Shown piece after piece: positions 38,307 through 47,750 of a DNA stretch of 64,000 nucleotides. This DNA is from Escarpia spicata (taxonomy: Eukaryota > Annelida > Polychaeta > Sabellida > Siboglinidae): contig OZ023210.1 of assembly GCA_963995525.1 (NCBI GenBank), positions 351,001 through 415,000 of the forward strand, written 5' to 3'. The notes below the pieces were generated by a model that saw only the letters and a program-made list of their open reading frames with translations, ran no database searches and had not been told where the DNA came from. Each line of letters opens with the position of its first letter. Within the stretch, counting starts at the first letter, position 1. The translations under genes and the position numbers were made by a program.

Positions 38307-38509
38307 GCTAGCTAGACAGTCCTGGCTTCACAAGGCATCCTCTGGCTACAGACTATATTTTACAACTTTGAGCAGTTTAGTGACCCTACACAGCTATCAC
38401 TATCTTGTGTCAATTCAGTAATCTGGTTTTGCACACACTGTCACTGGGTGAAACAAAAAGTTTCTCTTTAGAGCAAGTGTTCCTTTGAACACTTTTGGTC
38501 CTTTGTCCA

Positions 38510-39830
38510 CACCTCTGACAAACAAGGAAACAATCCTTTGTCCTCACCCCTGATAAACAAGGAAACAGTCCTTTGTCCTCACCCCAACAAACAAGGAAAC
38601 AGTCCTTTGTCTTCACCCCAGACAAACAAGGAAACAATCCTTTGTCCTCACCCCTAACAAGCAAGGAAACAGTCCTTTGTCCTCACCCCAACAAACAAGG
38701 AAACAGTCCTTTGTCCTCACCCCTGACAAACAAGGAAACAATCCTTTGTCCTCACCCCTGACAAACAAGGAAACAGTCCTTTGTCTTCACCCCAGACAAA
38801 CAAGGAAACAATCCTTTGTCCTCACCCCTAACAAGCAAGGAAACAGTCCTTTGTCCTCACCCCAACAAACAAGGAAACAGTCCTTTGTCCTCACCCCTGA
38901 CAAACAAGGAAACAATCCTTTGTCCTCACCCCTGACAAACAAGGAAACAGTCCTTTGTTCTCACCCCAACAAACAAGGAAACAGTCTTTTGTCCTCACCC
39001 CTGACAAACAAGGAAACAATCCTTTGTCCTCACCCCTGACAAACAAGGAAACGGTCCGTTGTCCTCACCCCTGACAAACAAGGAAACAGTCCTTTGTCCT
39101 CAACCCAACAAACAAGGAAACAGTCCTTTGTCCTCACCCTTGACAAACAAGGAAACAATCCTTTGTCCTCACCCCTAACAAACAAGGAAACAGTCCTTTG
39201 TCCTCACCCCAACAAACAAGGAAACAGTCATTTGTCCTCACCCCTGACAAACAAGGAAACAATCCTTTGTCCTCACCCCTGACAAACAAGGAAACAGTCC
39301 TTTGTTCTCACCCCAACAAACAAGGAAACAGTCCTTTGTTCTCACCCTGACAAACAAGGAAACAATCCTTTGTCCTCACCCCAACAAACAAGGAAACAGT
39401 CCTTTGTCCTCACCCCTGACAAGCAAGGAAACAATCCTTTGTCCTCACCCCTGACAAACAAGGAAACAGTCCTTTGTCCTCACCCCAACAAACAAGGAAA
39501 CAGTCCTTTGTCCTCACCCCTGACAAACAAGGAAACAGTCCTTTGGCCTCACCCCTGACAAATAAGGAAACAGTCCTTTGGCCTCACCCCTGACAAACAA
39601 GGAAACAGTCCTTTGGCCTCACCCCTGACAGACATGGAAACAGTCCTTTGGCCTTTCCCCTGATAGACAGGGAAACAGTCCTTTGACCTCACCTCTGACA
39701 GACAGGGAAACAGTCCTTTGGCTTCACCCCTGACAAACAAGGAAACAGTCTTTTGTCCTCACCCCTGACAGACAGGGAAACAACACTTAGTCCTCACCCC
39801 TGACAGACAGGAAAACAACCCTTTGAGGTG
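38510..39830 (+). repeat. 34/35-bp minisatellite, about 38 copies
   Basis: Unit around acaaacaaggaaacagtcct followed by ttgtcctcacccc. At its right edge lies a short coding-like island (39825-39872, VTEAGSYDVMLCQLC then stop) of unknown meaning. Confidence 0.95.
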
Positions 39831-39879
39831 ACTGAGGCTGGCAGCTATGACGTCATGCTGTGTCAGTTGTGTTAACTAA

Positions 39880-40165
39880 TTGGTAAGGTGATGGTTGGTT
39901 AGGTGAGGCAGTTGATGAGGTGATAGTGGTTGGTAAGGTGATGGTTGGTTAGGTGAGGCAGTTGATGAGGTGATAGTGGTTGGTAAGGTGATGGTTGGTT
40001 AGGTGAGGCAGTTGATCGGGTGATAGTGGTTGGTAAGGTGATGGTTGGTTAGGTGAGGCAGTTGATGAGGTGATAGTGGTTGGTAAGGTGATGGTTGGTT
40101 AGGTGAGGCAGTTGATCGGGTGATAGTGGTTGGTAAGGTGATGGTTGGTTAGGTGCGGCAGTTGA
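39880..40165 (+). repeat. 50-bp minisatellite, 5-6 copies
   Basis: Unit around ggtaaggtgatggttggtta followed by ggtgaggcagttgatgaggt. It contains several GTAAGG/GTGAGG donor-like words on the plus strand. Confidence 0.9.
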
Positions 40166-40309
40166 TGAGGTGATAGAGAGTGGTAGCGTGACGGTGATTG
40201 CTAAGACTTAACTCGAGTTGGTATTATGGTCAGGTGGTAGTAGACGGGTTGGTTTGTCTTGGTCCAAGAGCTGGTGACGGTCACATTGTCTCCTCTCTCA
40301 CCTACTCCA

Positions 40310-40620
40310 GTGTGTCAACACTGCTCTAGTTTGCCACTCTACACTGCTCCAAAGGCACTCAATACAGCTGCAATGCGTCACTCAATATAGCTCCAATGTG
40401 TCACTCAACACTGCTCCAGTGTCACTCAATACTACTCTAATGTCACTCAATACTGCTCCAGTGTCACTCAACACTGCTCCAATGTGTCATTCAACACTAC
40501 TCCAGTGTATCACTCAACATTGCTCCAGGGTGTCACTCAACACTGCTACAGTGTCACTCAACACTCACTGCTCCAGTGTCACTCAACACTGCTCCAGTGT
40601 GTCACTCAACACTGTAGGTT
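40310..40620 (+). repeat. ~20-bp minisatellite around gtcactcaacactgctccag
   Basis: Begins right after ctctcacctactccag (ending 40310), which looks like a splice acceptor. Many units repeat gctccag|tgt, so this may be another acceptor-derived array, but no exon was confirmed. Confidence 0.8.
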
Positions 40621-40689
40621 TTTGTATATATTGCTATAATCTACCATCTTGCACAAGAAGAAAGTTGACAGCCAGTGGGACAGCAACTA

Positions 40690-41470
40690 GAACCCACCTT
40701 GCTTATTCTCTAATCACCTTGCTTATTTATTCTCTGATCACCATGCTTACTTTCTGTCAACCGTGCATACTCTCTGTCAACCGTGCATACTCTCTGTCAA
40801 CCTTGCTTACTTTCTGACAACTGTGCATACTCTGTGTCAAGCATGCATACTCTTTGTCAACCTTGCTTACTTTTTGTAAACCTTGCATACTTATCTCAAC
40901 AGTGCGAACTTTCTGTCAACAATGCATACTCTGTCAACCTTGCATATTCTCTGTCAACCTTGCATACTTTCTATCAACCGTGCTTACTCTCTGTCAGTCA
41001 TGCATACATTCTATCAGCCTTGCTTATTTTCTGTCAACCTTGCATACTCTATGTCAACTGTGCATACTCTGTCAACCTTGCATACTCTCTGTCAACCTTG
41101 AATACTTTCTGTCAACTGCACATATTCTCTGTCAACCATGCATACTGTCTGTCGACCTTGCATACTTTCTGTCAACCTTGCATACTTTCTGACAACTGTG
41201 CATACTCTGTGTCAACCATGCATACTCTCTGTCAACCTTGCATACTCTGTCAAACTTGCATACTTTCTATCAACTGTGCATACTCTCTGTCAACCTTGCT
41301 TACTCTCTGTCAACCTTGCTTACACTCTGTCAACCTTGCTTACTCTCTGTAAACCTTGCTTACTCTCTGTCAACCTTGCTTACTCTGTAAACCTTGCTTA
41401 CTCTCTGTCAACCTTGCTTACTCTCTGTAAACCTTGCTTACTCTCTGTAAACCTTGCTTACTCTCTGATC
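40690..41470 (+). repeat. 20-bp minisatellite around tactctctgtcaaccttgct
   Basis: About 38 units, regular 20-bp period at the right end, more diverged at the left. No gene. Confidence 0.95.
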
Positions 41471-41689
41471 ACAACAAACATTTAAAAAAATTATAGGTAT
41501 AATTTTGTAACATGTGTTTCCCTTTATTATTGATAACTTTCATAGCAGTAGTTAGTTTTGCCAGCATGTCACATGTCAATTACAAAATCTGAAAACAATT
41601 TAAAATGTATGTACATCCAACAGCATATTTGTTGTTATCTCTACGATGACATTGAACATATGTATGTATGTCATCCTGTGAACACATGT

Positions 41690-42025
41690 CTGTCCCACTG
41701 TGTACACAATTAGTGTCTGTCCCACTGTGTACACAATTAGTGTGTGTACACAATTAGTGTCTGTCCCACTGTGTACACAATTAGTGTATGTCCCACTGTA
41801 TACACAATTAGTGTCTGTCCCACTGTGTACACAATTAGTGTGTGTCCCACTGTGTACACAATTAGTGTATCTCCCACTGTGTACACAATTAGTGTCTGTC
41901 CCACTGTGTACACAATTAGTGTCTGTCCCACTGTGTACACAATTAGTGTATGTCCCACTGTGTACACAATTAGTGTCTGTCCCACTGTGTACACAATTAG
42001 TGTCTGTCCCACTGTGTACATAATT
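41690..42025 (+). repeat. 27-bp minisatellite, about 12 copies
   Basis: Unit cccactgtgtacacaattag with gtgtctgt. The period is divisible by three, giving open frames on both strands without biological meaning. Confidence 0.95.
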
Positions 42026-42104
42026 AGTCACTCAGTTAGTATTCACAATCTATGCTGTAACTTGTTTCAATATTTCTCATCATTCTACAATCACTTCTGT
42101 CCCT

Positions 42105-42520
42105 CGTCCTGTGAGTCAGTATTGTGTCCTGTGACATTCGAGTCAGTCATTGTGTCCTGTGACATTCAAGGAGTCATTGTGTTCTGTGACATTCAAGTCA
42201 TTCAATGGGTTGTGTGACATTCGAGTCATTCATCGGGTTGTGTGACATTCGAGTCAGTCATTGTGTTCTGTGACATTCAAGGAGTCATTGTGTTCTGTGA
42301 CATTCGAGTCAGTCATTGTGTTCTGTGACATTCAAGGAGTCATTTTTTTCTGTGACATTCAAGGGGTCATTGTGTTCTGTGACATTCGAGTCATTCATTG
42401 GGTTGTGTGACATTCGAGTCAGTCATTGTGTTCTGTGACATTCAAGGAGTCATTGTGTTCTGTGACATTCGAGTCATTCAATGGGTTGTGTGACATTCGA
42501 GTCAGTCACTGGGTTGTGTG
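42105..42520 (+). repeat. ~28-bp minisatellite leading into an acceptor
   Basis: Units alternate tgttctgtgacattcaag and gggttgtgtgacattcgag. The final unit is gggttgtgtgcatttcag, which serves as a splice-acceptor-like end for the short open exon at 42529. Confidence 0.85.
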
Positions 42521-42528
42521 CATTTCAG

Positions 42529-42606
42529 ACGCGGCAGGAGACAGGAGGTGATATGCAGCACTATGTAGTAGTGTCAGTTCACTGTGCTCTGCTGGAGCAC
42601 GTTTAA
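42529..42606 (+). CDS. Candidate terminal exon, 25 codons plus stop
   Basis: After acceptor ttgtgtgcatttcag an open frame reads TRQETGGDMQHYVVVSVHCA and LLEHV before TAA. The preceding array repeats acceptor-like units, as at the proven junctions, which is the main reason to take it seriously. Its gene is unknown; phase 0 at its start. It could be chance. Confidence 0.3.
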   Translation, partial: TRQETGGDMQHYVVVSVHCALLEHV

Positions 42607-42869
42607 TCACCCTGGCAGTCTACAAGTCAGTGGTTTAATCTAATCCAGGGGTTGAGCTACGATTGGAACAGTATATGTGTAGTATTTCTGTAGTTTCTTT
42701 CACTTCATTATACTAAACTTTTTTGATTTTTTGGACATATATGTATCATCTTTTATTTTTGTGATTGATGATTAGTGAACTAATTTGTCTAGATAATATA
42801 GTGATATGTCTATAATTAATCTTGATTCAATTGTAGAGTAATGATTAGTAAATGTGTTAACCTTTGTAG

Positions 42870-43190
42870 TAAAGCTGAAGATATGAATCACTCTTGTCGT
42901 ACATGTGTTAACCATTGCAATGTAGCTGAAGACATGAATCACTCTTGTCGTACATGTGTTAACCATTGCAATGTAGCTGAAGACATGAATCACTCTTGTC
43001 GTACATGTGTTAACCATTGCAATGTAGCTGAAGACATGAATCACTCTTGTCGTACATGTGTTAACCATTGCAATGTAGCTGAAGACATGAATCACTCTTG
43101 TCGTACATGTGTTAACCATTGCAATGTAGCTGAAGACATGAATCACTCTTGTCGTACATGTGTTAACCATTGCAGTGTAGCTGAAGACTG
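42870..43190 (+). repeat. 51-bp repeat encoding a Cys-rich 17-residue unit, six copies
   Basis: Almost identical 51-bp units reading EDMNHSCRTCVNHCNVA on the plus strand (open 42841-43242). The last unit changes gcaatgtag to gcagtgtag, creating an acceptor-like cattgcag. Open on both strands because the unit is stop-free, so coding is not established. Confidence 0.85.
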
Positions 43191-43484
43191 TCTTGTGGGA
43201 GACTGGATTGGTGTGCCTTTTTCATTATTCTCATGCATTTAAAAATTAAGTGAACCTGTGAGAATTCCAATTCAAGATCATGTCATTTGATGTGTTGTTT
43301 CTCTGCTCAATCTGCACCTGTCAGCAATATTTAATGCATGTACATTTACTGGCAGCAGTTTGCAGTAATACATATGTAGGTAGGATATATATAGGTTGCT
43401 TGATATTCATAGCAGACACATCACATGTTTAAAAGCATGTGTCCAATACTATTGATTTATTATCTTTGACTAACAACTGTCACA

Positions 43485-43995
43485 CGTGCCCACACATTCT
43501 GTGACATAGCAATGTATTGTCAGATATGTGTGAACATATTCTGTGACATAGCAATGTATTGTCAGATATGTGCCCACACATTCTGTGACATAGCAATGTA
43601 TTGTCAGATATGTGTGAACATATTCTGTGACTTAGCAATGTATCAGTCAGATATGTGTCCACACCTTCTGTGACATAGCAATGTATTGTCAGATATGTGT
43701 GAACATATTCTGTGACTTAGCAATGTATTGTCAGATGTGTGAACATATTCTGTGACTTAGCAATGTATCAGTCAGATATGTGTCCACACCTTCTGTGACA
43801 TAGCAATGTATTGTCAGATATGTGTGAACATATTCTGTGACTTAGCAATGTATCAGTCAGATATATGTCCACACATTATGTGACATAGCAATGTATTGTC
43901 AGATATGTGTGAACATATTCTGTGACTTAGCAATGTATCAGTCAGATATGTGTCCACACATTCTGTGACAGCAATGTATCAGTCAGATATGTGTG
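43485..43995 (+). repeat. 42-bp minisatellite, about 12 copies
   Basis: Unit around gacatagcaatgtattgtca followed by gatatgtgtgaacatattct, with variant tcagtcagatatgtgtccacac. No gene. Confidence 0.9.
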
Positions 43996-43999
43996 AACA

Positions 44000-44385
44000 T
44001 ATTTGGACAAGTGATTGGTTTAGTATTAATTTTATACAAAAGTGAATATTTTGTGTATCAGTTTATACGCAGGTGGTAGTTTATGTTGTGTAAAGATTTC
44101 TTTTTGCACAATGTCATCCGACTCCCTGCATTTGCATCTGTTCACTTGCTCGCCAAAGCTTTGTCATAACACTGCAAAATTATTTACAAACTATTGTGTG
44201 TATTTATTGCCAATGTTTGCATATTTAATAAATATATATGTTTACTCAAGCTTGTTGTCACATGATGAATCTGCCAGGTTGTACGGTTCGTGTTGTCACT
44301 GCCAGTCACAGTTGATGCTTCAGCATGTTTCTGGGGCTAATTTAGTGAGTTATGTACAAGGAGATTCTATAGTTTAAGTCTGGTC
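44000..44385. other. No supported gene
   Basis: AT-rich, with an open frame 44042-44377 of unremarkable composition that I do not believe. It is possibly the upstream part of the LINE remnant. Confidence 0.4.
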
Positions 44386-44389
44386 TTTT

Positions 44390-44775
44390 CACACAGATCC
44401 CATCTTCAAAGAATCAAAATTTCTAAAGTTGGATGACATTTATAAACTCCAACAACCTAAATGTTATTATAAATTAATCAACAAGCTTCTGCCAGAATAC
44501 TTGTCATATCTCATACACATACAACACGGAAAGTCACCAGCATAACACACGTGGTAGAAACAACTTATTTATTCCCAGAGTTAATCATCAATATGCAAAC
44601 AAATACATCAGATACAACATTATACAAACTGTTAACATTACTCCAAATATCACCATTGATAAAATTCTTACACACAGCTTATTTGGTTTTTTCAATTATA
44701 AAAAAGTGTCTGTCAAGAATTATGAATCCTGCTGTCATAGTCCTAACTGTTATATTTGTCATTCATAAATCAGAA
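44390..44775 (+). pseudogene. Non-LTR retrotransposon ORF2 C-terminus, broken
   Basis: Reads DPIFKESKFLKLDDIYKLQQ then a KLLPEYLSYL segment, and after a frame change near 44540 reads HNTRGRNNLFIPRVNHQYAN, ITIDKILTHSLFGFFNYKK and a Cys/His end (CCHSPNCYICHS) before TAA. This is the usual C-terminal arrangement downstream of the reverse transcriptase in many LINE families. A frameshift separates the halves, so it is a relic. Confidence 0.65.
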
Positions 44776-45112
44776 ATGACTGAGCATTTATATATATATA
44801 TGTGTGTGTATATGTGCTATGTATACATATATAGTAGTTAATATAATAGTTGATCACATAGTAATCTGATAATCATAATTAACATTATTATATTAGTTGG
44901 GTGGTTCTCATGATAGCGACATATAATTGTCTTAATGGGAGTCTCCCTGACCTTTCTGTGACTAGTATATTGTATTTGTATAATATTGTATGTTTATGAT
45001 GATCAAAATAAATACTGTGTGTCTGTATGTGTGTGTCTGTCTGTCTGTCTATCTGTCCATCCGTCCGTCCGTCCGTCCATCTGTGTGTCTCTGTCTGTCT
45101 GTCTGTCTGTCT
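44776..45112 (+). mobile_element. LINE 3' UTR with tetranucleotide tail
   Basis: Follows the ORF2 relic. It contains gggagtctccctgacctttc, an AATAAA (about 45008), then tgtctgtctgtc and ccgtccgtccgt runs to 45112. It resembles the tail at 12270-12418, where the terminal run is ttcc instead. Confidence 0.55.
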
Positions 45113-45114
45113 TC

Positions 45115-45835
45115 AAGTGTAGCATTATGAACATTCTGTGACCAGGTATTGGGAGTTATATGGAGGGGAAGGAGGTAGTTTCAGTTTTGTTTTCAAGTGC
45201 CGCATTATGAACATTCTGTAGCCAAGTATTGGGAATTACATAGAGGGGGAGGAGGTAGTTTCAGTTTTTGTCGTCAAGTGCAGCATTATGAACATTATGT
45301 GACCAAGTATTGGGAGTTACATAGAGGGGGAGGAGGTAGTTTCAGTTTTGACTTCAAGTGCAGCATTATGAACATTATGTGACCAAGTATTGGGAGTTAC
45401 ATAGAGGGGGAGGAGGTAGTTTCAGTTTTGTCTTCAAGTGCAGCATTATGAACATTATGTGACCAAGTATTGGGAGTTATATAGAAGGGGAGGAGGTAGT
45501 TTCAGTTTGTGTTGTCAAGTGTAGCATTATGAACATTATGTGACCAAGTATTGGGAGTTACATAGAGGGGGAGGAGGTAGTTTCAGTTTTGTCTTTAAGT
45601 GCAACATTTTGAACATTCTGTGACCAAGTATTGGGAGTTACATAGAGGGGGGAGGAGGTAGTTTCAGTTTTTGTCATCAAGTGTAGCATTATGAACATTA
45701 TGTGACCAAGTATTGGGAGTTACATAGAGGGGGAGGAGGTAGTTTCAGTTTTTGTCTTCAAGTGCAGCATTATGAACATTATGTGACCAAGTATTGGGAG
45801 TAACATAGAGGGGGGAGGAGGTAGTTTCAGTCTTG
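45115..45835 (+). repeat. 80-bp minisatellite, about 9 copies, reaching into the profilin last exon
   Basis: Unit of 80 bp around gcattatgaacattatgtga, ccaagtattgggagttacat and gaggaggtagtttcag. On the minus strand the first unit continues the profilin reading frame and supplies its stop codon. Confidence 0.9.
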
Positions 45836-46100
45836 TCTTCCACAGCCTTCTTTTGCATGTCTTGCTGTATGTCGAACACGGCGTTCTCGCATTGCCTGCG
45901 TTTGAGCGGGTCGGCGACACCAACGATGACGAAGTCGCCGTGTTTTGCCACCCACAAATGATCTCCGCTCCTACTCGTGGCGTGCAAGTGCTGATCCGAC
46001 AGTTCGCTCCCATCGATTGTGTACGTCTTGCCGGCTGCCGTGACGTCAGTGCGCATGCTCAGCTCTCCATGGCCCAGAACTGTTTGGAACGTCGCAATTT
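45745..46100 (-). CDS. Profilin-like exon 3 (terminal)
   Basis: Acceptor ttgtcttatgtag. The first two bases complete a Glu codon. It encodes the C-terminal half of profilin plus a repeat-derived tail. Confidence 0.75.
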
Positions 46101-46508
46101 CTACATAAGACAAACCACAACAACAATGATTAGTTCAAACCAAAATGTCCGGAAAGATTCTTTCATTAATTAAAACAGTTTCAACAGAAAGTACAGGTCA
46201 ATCATCTAGCAGACTCGATAGCCGTACGACGTGTCTGAGCAGTGAGATGACAGCAGTATGACGTGTTGCCTGCGGGTACATGTGCAGAAAGATGACAGCA
46301 GTAGGACGTGTTACCTGCGGGCATGAGCAGTGAGATGACAGCAGTATGACGCGTTACCTGCGGGCGGCAGCAAGAAGCCGGGCGTGGCGGCCCAATGGCG
46401 GGCGGTGGCCGTATTATAGATGAGAAGTCCGTGCACTCCGCCCTGGGCCAGTCGCAACACGCGGCGTCGGCACTCTATTGGTCCCGTCAGTATCTGCTCG
46501 TACACATA
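45745..46508 (-). CDS. Divergent profilin, exons 2 and 3 (5' end missing)
   Basis: Two minus-strand exons, 46508-46358 and 46100-45745, join in phase (GCA G|AA). The product runs from YVYEQILTGPIECRRR through GVHGLLIYNTATARHWAATP and GFLLPPAEIATFQTVL to DFVIVGVADPLKRRQCENAV and FDIQQDMQKKA. This is the profilin layout: N-terminal helix, a central strand with a P-G-F type turn, and the C-terminal strand followed by the QC-x(n) helix. Profilins bind actin monomers, proline-rich ligands and phosphoinositides in the cytoplasm. About 137 residues match the family's usual length; a further 29 or so (KTETTSSPLYVTPNTWSHNV and on) come from the adjoining 80-bp repeat, ending at TGA 45747-45745. The start codon must lie on an upstream exon; an ATG at 46929 (MSELLT) is only a guess. 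It is closer to the odd profilin-3/4 types than to classical ones by eye, but the paralogue is not assigned. Confidence 0.75.
46230..46357 (-). repeat. 43/45-bp repeat copying the profilin exon 2 donor
   Basis: On the minus strand CCCGCAG|GTAACGCGTC at the true junction is followed by CCCGCAG|GTAACACGTC and CCCGCAG|GCAACACGTC at 43- and 45-bp spacing, each followed by tactgctgtcatct. The last copy has lost the GT. Confidence 0.85.
46358..46508 (-). CDS. Profilin-like exon 2
   Basis: Acceptor gtgtgttgacag, donor CCCGCAG|GTAACG. 151 nt, 50 codons plus one base. Both splice sites are copied by adjoining repeats. Confidence 0.75.
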
Positions 46509-46925
46509 CTGTCAACACACAGGCATGTATTGTCAACACAAGCACACGTACTGTCAATACGCGGACACGTACTGTCAACACAAGGACACGTACTGTCAAC
46601 ACGGACACGAACTGTCAACACACGGACACGTACTGTCAACACAAGGACAAGTACTGTCAACATACGGACAGGTACGGTCAACACACAGACACGTACTGTC
46701 AACACACGGACAGGCACTGTCAACACACGGACACGTACTGTCAACACACGGACAGGTACTGTCAACACACGGACACGTACTGTCATCTCACGAACACGTA
46801 CTGTCATCACACGAACACGTACTGTCCACACACGGACGCATACTGTCAACACATGGTCACGTACCGTCAGCACACAGTCACGTACCGTCAACACACGGAC
46901 ACAGCATGTACTGTCAACAGTTCGC
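46509..46925 (-). repeat. 21-bp repeat copying the profilin exon 2 acceptor, about 19 copies
   Basis: On the minus strand the true acceptor and exon start gtgttgacag|TATGTGTACG is preceded by units gtgttgacag|tacgtgtccgt at 21-bp spacing. In the exon frame the upstream units contain TGA, so only the last acceptor leads to an open product. Confidence 0.9.
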
Positions 46926-47270
46926 TCATAATAACCAATTTAACCAAAAACATAGTGTCTTTCCTATTGCAATGCTAGTGTCGACAAGAGACACCATTAG
47001 CTAACCAAGTTTTAAAGCGCCACGCGACTTCAAGTTCAATTCTGAGCGCAACGGCAAAAAGTGACTCCAACTTATTGAGTGCTACGTCACACCTTTTGCG
47101 GTGCAATCAAAGGTCAACCCCAGATCTACCGTTGGACGCGGCGTTCGTATGCGAGAACAGGATATTCGGCGTATGCACAAATGCCGCATTTTTTTTAAGT
47201 AAACAGTGATATTAATAAAAAAATAACTGCAGTGTGACAGATCGACCTCTGTCGCGGTGAAAAAAATATG

Positions 47271-47276
47271 TTTATT
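47271..47276 (-). terminator. Poly(A) signal AATAAA for the vWFA gene
   Basis: AATAAA on the minus strand about 325 nt beyond the stop codon at 47599, in the expected place for a 3' untranslated region end. Confidence 0.5.
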
Positions 47277-47598
47277 GGATTCTTTTGGCTTTGTCTTAGG
47301 TCTGTGTATGTTCTTTGTTGGCTGTGAATGTTCGAAATATCATATATGGCTATGCACATCAATTTCCAACTATAAGGGACTTACATAATATTTTATCGCA
47401 GTCGAACGTAGACCGCTTACTGAGCGCTGAGCTAAGGCCTAAGCCTAATGGCGTTTTGGTAGACGCCGAAGCAAGGTATGGAGTCGACTTCAAATTTTAT
47501 TTCGCGTTCATTTTAGCGTAGGTAACGGCGCTTATAATTGTGTTAGCTAATTGTCTCTAACAATGTTCGCAAGTGAATCCGCTTTGATTAAGTGTTAT

Positions 47599-47750
47599 TT
47601 AATCACTTACGTCATACTCGAAAACGATTGGAGATGTTGACGACGCCTTGTGAACATCAACGTTACTATTGGTGTGTGACATTGGCGCCCCCTCGTGGAT
47701 GTTGGCTTGACCACACATTGGTAGGTACCATGGCGGCGTCTCACAGAATA
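47599..47750 (-). CDS. vWFA gene exon 8 (terminal)
   Basis: Acceptor ctcttgtgcccgcag. The first two bases complete Val; encodes FCETPPWYLPMCGQANIHEG and ends SPIVFEYDVSD with TAA 47601-47599. The very long minus-strand open frames that run into it from the right are repeat read-through. Confidence 0.8.
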
